Assembly (NCBI GenBank): GCA_038532435.1
Contig: JBCBAP010000014.1
Span: forward strand, 7,692 to 71,691
DNA from: JBCBAP01 sp038532435
Lineage (GTDB): Bacteria > Pseudomonadota > Alphaproteobacteria > Rhodobacterales > Rhodobacteraceae
Length of the DNA: 64,000 nt
Reading direction: 5' to 3'
Shown piece after piece: positions 60,286 through 64,000 of this stretch. The position numbers were made by a program, and so were the translations under genes. Numbering within the stretch: the first letter of the stretch is position 1; every line of letters starts with the position of its first letter. The notes below the pieces were generated by a model. It saw only the letters and a list, made by a program, of their open reading frames with translations, did not search any database and had not been told where the DNA came from.

Positions 60286-61884
60286 TCAGAGTGTATGCAG
60301 ATGGGCCAGCGCGCCGGAGACGGTCTCGTTCACCATGTCCTCGCTGAAGGCGCCCTCCACGTGAGGCAGCATCTCCGTCGCGAGGACCTTGCCAAGCTCC
60401 ACGCCCCACTGGTCGAAACTGTTCACCCCCCAGAACACGCCTTCGGTGAAGGTACGGTTCTCGGCAAGCGCGATCAGCCGTCCGAGGGTCCGGGGCGTGA
60501 TCTGCTTGTACATGACCAGCGTCGAGGGCCGGTTGCCCGGGAACGTGCGGTGAGGTGCGAGGGCCTTGGCCTCCGCCTCGGGCACCCCGTCGGCGACCAT
60601 CAGCGCTTCCGCCTGGGTCTCCGACCGACCTATGGCGAGCGCCTGCTGCTGCGCGAGGCAGTTGGCAAGCAGGATGCGGTGCAGACCCTCAAGCCCCTCG
60701 GTGTGGCTGTGGGCAGCGACCATGAACTCCACGGGCTGCACATCCTCGGTCTGGTGCAGCATCTGGAAGTAGGCGTGCTGGGCGTTCGAACCTGCGCTGC
60801 CCCAGACCACCGGGGACGTGTCCATGCCGATCGCTGCACCTTTTACCGTCACCCGTTTCCCGTTCGATTCCATGTCGAGCTGCTGGAGGAACTGTGGCAG
60901 CAGCGCCAGACGCTGATCGTAGGGCACCACCGCGCGGGTGGCGTAGCCGCAAAGGTTGCGGTGCCAGACGCCGACGCAGGCCATCAGCACCGGCAGGTTT
61001 TCCGCCAGTGGCGCTTCGCGAAAATGGGTGTCCGCGTCGTGACCACCGGCGAGGAACTCCCCGAACAGCGCGCTGCCCAGACCGATCATCAGCGGCAGCC
61101 CGATGGGGGACCAGACCGAAAACCGCCCACCCACATAGTCGCCGAAGCCGAAGCAGCGCTCCGGCGGGATGCCGAACTGCTCCGCCGCCTTCTCCGGCTT
61201 CGAGGTGAGCGCCGCAAAATGGAGGCCCGGATCGGCGACGACCTCCTTCATCCGGGCGAGCGCGATCTTCGCCGTCTCCATCGTCTCGATCGTCGAGAAC
61301 GACTTGGAGGCGATGATGAAGAGCGTCCGCTTCGGATCGCAGGTCGCGAACACGTCCGTCAGCGCGGCCCCATCCACGTTGGAAACGAAGTGGAGCCGGG
61401 GTCCGGTCATCCACGTCTTCAGCGCCTCGGACACCAGAAGGGGCCCGAGGTCGGATCCGCCGATCCCGATATTGACCACGTCGGTGAAGGGCGCGCCGTC
61501 CCCGTTGGCGTACTCTCCGCTGCGCACGGCCTCCGCGAACGCGTAGCACTTCGCCCGGCTCTCCAACACGTCCGCCGCGATATCCTCGCCTTCCGCGGTC
61601 AGGGTCGAACCTTCAGGCAGACGCAGCGCGGTGTGCAGCACCCGCCGGTCCTCCGTCGTGTTGATGCGCACCCCGTCGAACATCGCCGCGCGCTGCGCCG
61701 CGAAGCCCTTCGCCTCCAGCACTGCAAGAAGGCCGTCCCGCGCTGCGGGCGTCATGGAGGTGCGGGAAAAATCGAACAGAATGTCATCGAACGTCGCGGA
61801 GAAGCTCGTGAAACGCTGCGCGTCCGCTGCGAAAAGGTCCGCGATCCGCTGGCCTGTCTCCCCGGAAAGGGCTGCAAAACTCAT
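60286..61884 (-). CDS. pgi: Glucose-6-phosphate isomerase
   Basis: 532 residues from the ATG at 61884 (AGGAG seven bases upstream), which lies four bases after the nadC stop in reverse direction; the longer frame overlaps nadC. Signatures are VNIGIGGSDLGPLLVSEAL and GVNSFDQWGVELGKVLA; GSAGSNAQHAYFQMLHQ carries an active-site segment. It interconverts glucose 6-phosphate and fructose 6-phosphate. Confidence 0.95.
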   Translation of the reverse strand: MSFAALSGETGQRIADLFAADAQRFTSFSATFDDILFDFSRTSMTPAARDGLLAVLEAKGFAAQRAAMFDGVRINTTEDRRVLHTALRLPEGSTLTAEGEDIAADVLESRAKCYAFAEAVRSGEYANGDGAPFTDVVNIGIGGSDLGPLLVSEALKTWMTGPRLHFVSNVDGAALTDVFATCDPKRTLFIIASKSFSTIETMETAKIALARMKEVVADPGLHFAALTSKPEKAAEQFGIPPERCFGFGDYVGGRFSVWSPIGLPLMIGLGSALFGEFLAGGHDADTHFREAPLAENLPVLMACVGVWHRNLCGYATRAVVPYDQRLALLPQFLQQLDMESNGKRVTVKGAAIGMDTSPVVWGSAGSNAQHAYFQMLHQTEDVQPVEFMVAAHSHTEGLEGLHRILLANCLAQQQALAIGRSETQAEALMVADGVPEAEAKALAPHRTFPGNRPSTLVMYKQITPRTLGRLIALAENRTFTEGVFWGVNSFDQWGVELGKVLATEMLPHVEGAFSEDMVNETVSGALAHLHTL

Positions 61885-61888
61885 CACG

Positions 61889-62755
61889 CTACTCCTTGAT
61901 GTCGATGTCGAGCCCGATGTCGAGCGTGCCCGCCGCCATCGTGATCTTGGAACTTGAGATATAGTCGACGCCGGTCTCCGCGATGGCCCGAACCGTGTGC
62001 AGATCGACACCGCCGGAGGCTTCGAGGAGCGCCCGACCTGCGTTCATCGCGACGGCCTCCCGCAACGTTTCCGGCGGCATGTTGTCGAGCAGGACAACCA
62101 GCGCCCCCGCATCCAGCGCCTCCGCGAATTGGTCGAGCGTGTCGACCTCGATCTCAATGGGCGTGAGGTGGCCCGCATAGGCCCGGGCGCGGGTCAGTGC
62201 CTCCGTCACGCCCCCGCACACCGCGATATGGTTGTCCTTGATGAGGATCGCGTCATCGAGGCCAAACCGGTGGTTCGACCCGCCGCCACAGCGCACCGCG
62301 TACTTCTCAAGCGCACGCAGGCCAGGCGTGGTCTTGCGCGTGCATGTGATGCGCGCGGCGGTCCCTGCGGTCTCCGCCACGAAACGGGCCGTGTGGCTGG
62401 CGATGCCGCTCAAATGATTCAGATAGTTGAGCGCGACCCGCTCCGCGCTCATCACCGACCGGGCAGGGCCGGAGATCTCGAGGATCGTGGTGCCCGCCTC
62501 AACCTGATCGCCGTCAGCTGCACGGCGGACCGTCGATAGACCCGCCTCCATCGCGGCGAAGGCCGCTTGGGCAAGGTCCATGCCCGCGATCACCCCGGCC
62601 TCGCGCACGTTCATCACCGCGGTGGCCCGCGCGCCCGGCGCAAGGGTGGCGAGCGAGGTGACATCGCCCGCCCGGCCCAGATCCTCGCGCAGGGCCATCT
62701 CGACCGCGTCGCGGACCAGAACAGCAGGAAGAGCGGGAGGGAGGGGCTTGTCCAT
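61889..62755 (-). CDS. nadC: Nicotinate-nucleotide pyrophosphorylase (carboxylating)
   Basis: 288 residues from the ATG at 62755; upstream codons to 62818 overlap the divergent promoter region. QPRTase family: ALREDLGRAGDVTSLATL, RKTTPGLRALEKYAV, GGGSNHRFGLDDAILIKDNH and EIEVDTLDQFAEALDAG, with DYISSSKITMAAGTLDIGLD. It makes NaMN from quinolinate. The other NAD genes (nadA, nadB) are not in the window. Coupled to pgi by a four-base gap. Confidence 0.94.
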   Translation of the reverse strand: MDKPLPPALPAVLVRDAVEMALREDLGRAGDVTSLATLAPGARATAVMNVREAGVIAGMDLAQAAFAAMEAGLSTVRRAADGDQVEAGTTILEISGPARSVMSAERVALNYLNHLSGIASHTARFVAETAGTAARITCTRKTTPGLRALEKYAVRCGGGSNHRFGLDDAILIKDNHIAVCGGVTEALTRARAYAGHLTPIEIEVDTLDQFAEALDAGALVVLLDNMPPETLREAVAMNAGRALLEASGGVDLHTVRAIAETGVDYISSSKITMAAGTLDIGLDIDIKE

Positions 62756-62795
62756 GGTAGGGTCCCGTGCTTTGTCATGGCCGAAGGGAGCCGCC

Positions 62796-63248
62796 ATGCA
62801 CGCCAGATACGCCGACACTCATGCCGCAATCATGTCCCTATGTGAAGGGGAGACGGATCAGGTAGCACTCATGGCCACGGTTGCCTGCGAGCTGCATCAC
62901 GCCTTCGACCATTTCGACTGGACCGGCTTCTACCGGGTCGTGGCGCCGGAACTTCTGAAGATCGGACCGTATCAGGGAGGGCACGGCTGCCTCGTGATCC
63001 CTTTCGACCGGGGGGTGTGCGGGGCGGCGGCGCGGACGCGGCAGACACAGCTTGTGGCGGACGTCGACGCGTTTCCCGGTCACATTGCCTGCGCCTCCTC
63101 CACCCGGTCCGAGGTGGTCGTACCCGTCTGCGATAGCACGGGCAGGCTGATCGCGGTGCTCGACGTGGACAGCGACACGCCGGACGCGTTCGATGCGCAC
63201 GATGTGGAGGCGCTCGAGACGATCATGGCAGAGGTCTTCGCCCGATGA
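62796..63248 (+). CDS. GAF-domain free methionine-(R)-sulfoxide reductase
   Basis: 150 residues from ATG 62796 (GGGAG upstream). YebR/fRMsr type: FDWTGFYRVVAPELLKIGPY, GVCGAAARTRQTQLVADVDA, FPGHIACASSTRSEVVVPVC and LIAVLDVDSDTPDAF. The Cys in GVCG and HIAC match the catalytic cysteines of the family. It repairs oxidised free methionine using thioredoxin. It diverges from nadC with 40 bases between; the TPR gene overlaps its stop. Confidence 0.88.
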   Translation: MHARYADTHAAIMSLCEGETDQVALMATVACELHHAFDHFDWTGFYRVVAPELLKIGPYQGGHGCLVIPFDRGVCGAAARTRQTQLVADVDAFPGHIACASSTRSEVVVPVCDSTGRLIAVLDVDSDTPDAFDAHDVEALETIMAEVFAR

Positions 63249-63766
63249 GGTGGCTGCCGCTTCTGCTCATCGGCACGCCGGTCTCGGCCATGCCGCAGGA
63301 CTACACGCCGCCACCGCCGACGGAGACGACGACCGAGTGCCAGAACGGTCAAGTCTGGGATCCGGAGGCGGAGACCTGCAGGGATTCGGAAAACGCGGCC
63401 TTCGACGACGCGACCAGGCTTCGTGCGGCGCGGGAGCTTGCCCAGGCCGAACGCTACGACGATGCCCTGCGCGTGCTCGGCACGATCAGGGATCAGGAGG
63501 ACACAGACGTGCTGACGATCACCGGCTTTGCCCATCGTAAGGCCGGGCGGATGGCGCTCGGACTGGAATTCTATGACCGTGCGCTCGCGGCGGATCCGGA
63601 CAACCTCCTCGCGCGTGCCTATCTTGGGGAGGCTTATCTCGAGGCGGGCGACGCCGCGGCCGCCCGCGCCCAGCTTTCGGAGATACGGCGGAGGGGCGGT
63701 CGGCAGACCTGGCCGGAGATTGCGCTGCGGCTTGCCCTCGAAACCGGCCAGCGCTCCAGCTACTGA
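63245..63766 (+). CDS. Exported TPR protein
   Basis: 173 residues, starting ATGA-overlapped with the fRMsr gene. A short signal-like start (MRWLPLLLIGTPVSAMPQDY) is followed by Pro/Thr-rich sequence with two Cys (CQNGQVWDPEAETC) and TPR-like helices from ~60 (ARELAQAERYDDALRVLGTI, LTITGFAHRKAGRMALGLEF, LARAYLGEAYLEAGDAAAAR). Role unknown. Confidence 0.78.
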   Translation: MRWLPLLLIGTPVSAMPQDYTPPPPTETTTECQNGQVWDPEAETCRDSENAAFDDATRLRAARELAQAERYDDALRVLGTIRDQEDTDVLTITGFAHRKAGRMALGLEFYDRALAADPDNLLARAYLGEAYLEAGDAAAARAQLSEIRRRGGRQTWPEIALRLALETGQRSSY

Positions 63767-63834
63767 CCGCCGGCGGAGCCTCCGGCAGGGACACCTTACC
63801 CTCGCTGAAGGGTAGGGGCGATGTACGAGGCCCC

Positions 63835-63867
63835 CCTTCTTCTGGCTCAAATATCCCCGCCGGAGGC
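63835..63867 (+). repeat. REP-like intergenic repeat, copy 3
   Basis: 33-bp relative of the unit at 53219-53252 (CCTTCTTCTGGCTCAAATAT-CCCCGCCGGAGGC), with a partial inverted piece (GCCTCCGGCAGGGACA) at about 63778-63793. It follows the TPR gene. Confidence 0.75.
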
Positions 63868-63964
63868 ATCCGCCGTTCCAGCGGGCGCGGCGGTGAACGG
63901 GCTGGACGCTGCGGTGCAAAACAAGGATTGTCTGGCCAGGCAAATTCAACCGGAGGGTGGTGCG

Positions 63965-64000
63965 ATGACGTTTCCCGCGTGGCAGGATGTGGCGGCGGAT
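63965..64000 (+). CDS. Start of an unidentified gene (3' partial)
   Basis: ATG 63965 has GGAGGG about nine bases upstream and encodes MTFPAWQDVAAD before the window ends. The ribosome site makes a true gene likely; twelve residues do not allow identification. Confidence 0.5.
   Translation, partial: MTFPAWQDVAAD

Overview
The window is one contiguous piece of a GC-rich alphaproteobacterial chromosome, most likely from Rhodobacterales (roseobacter-type). The evidence is a VPLPA-CTERM protein, the kdsD-lptCAB-rpoN-hpf-ptsN cluster, a COQ9 gene, a glnK-amtB pair and a short intergenic repeat of the kind seen in that order. It looks like ordinary chromosome: no insertion sequence, phage, plasmid gene or CRISPR array was found. 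The assignment rests on gene content only; no rRNA lies in the window.

Region by region: 1-4.4 kb holds the end of a PstS-like/OmpA fusion, then radC, map, sfsA and a cinA-type gene. At 4.6-4.9 kb is a tRNA-Leu(UAA) gene interrupted by a 225-nt group I intron. At 5.1-7.1 kb is a Tat-exported cyclic nucleotide phosphodiesterase/nucleotidase. At 7.3-14.9 kb a ten-gene thiamine operon runs on the minus strand behind a promoter and a TPP riboswitch: thiD-thiO-thiS-thiG-thiE-thiF, then thiY-tenA-thiZ-thiX. It combines thiazole synthesis and coupling with uptake and salvage of the pyrimidine. At 15.0-17.3 kb are tRNA-Arg(UCU), a TPR/outer-membrane barrel protein and a FecR-domain protein. At 17.5-23.8 kb is a LysR regulator followed by a ydcSTUV-patD-like ABC transporter and aldehyde dehydrogenase operon (polyamine/GABA type).

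At 24.3-28.1 kb are three minus-strand genes that may form a cyclic nucleotide module: a Popeye-like cNMP-binding membrane protein, a CHASE2 class III cyclase and a metallophosphoesterase. At 28.6-34.9 kb a single gene encodes a 2102-residue surface or secreted protein with beta-helix, PPC-like, RTX and lectin-like parts; its C-terminal part carries a 780-bp perfect direct repeat. Around it lie unusually long stretches with no credible gene. At 36.0-37.7 kb are a VPLPA-CTERM protein and an exported peptidoglycan-binding-like protein. At 38.5-46.9 kb is a surface-glycan cluster: kdsB, four glycosyltransferases, galU and a two-domain sulfotransferase.

From 46.9 to 53.1 kb (minus strand) lie ptsN, hpf, rpoN, lptB, lptA, lptC, kdsD and a short RNase D, linking LPS synthesis and export with nitrogen control. 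Then come COQ9, a lytic transglycosylase, a class A PBP, glnK-amtB (with an NtrC-type dyad and a sigma-54 promoter), pgi, nadC, an fRMsr-type GAF protein and a TPR protein. The window ends a few codons into another gene. The points most worth a second look are the tRNA intron, the cyclase/Popeye module with altered key residues, and the perfect duplication in the giant surface protein.
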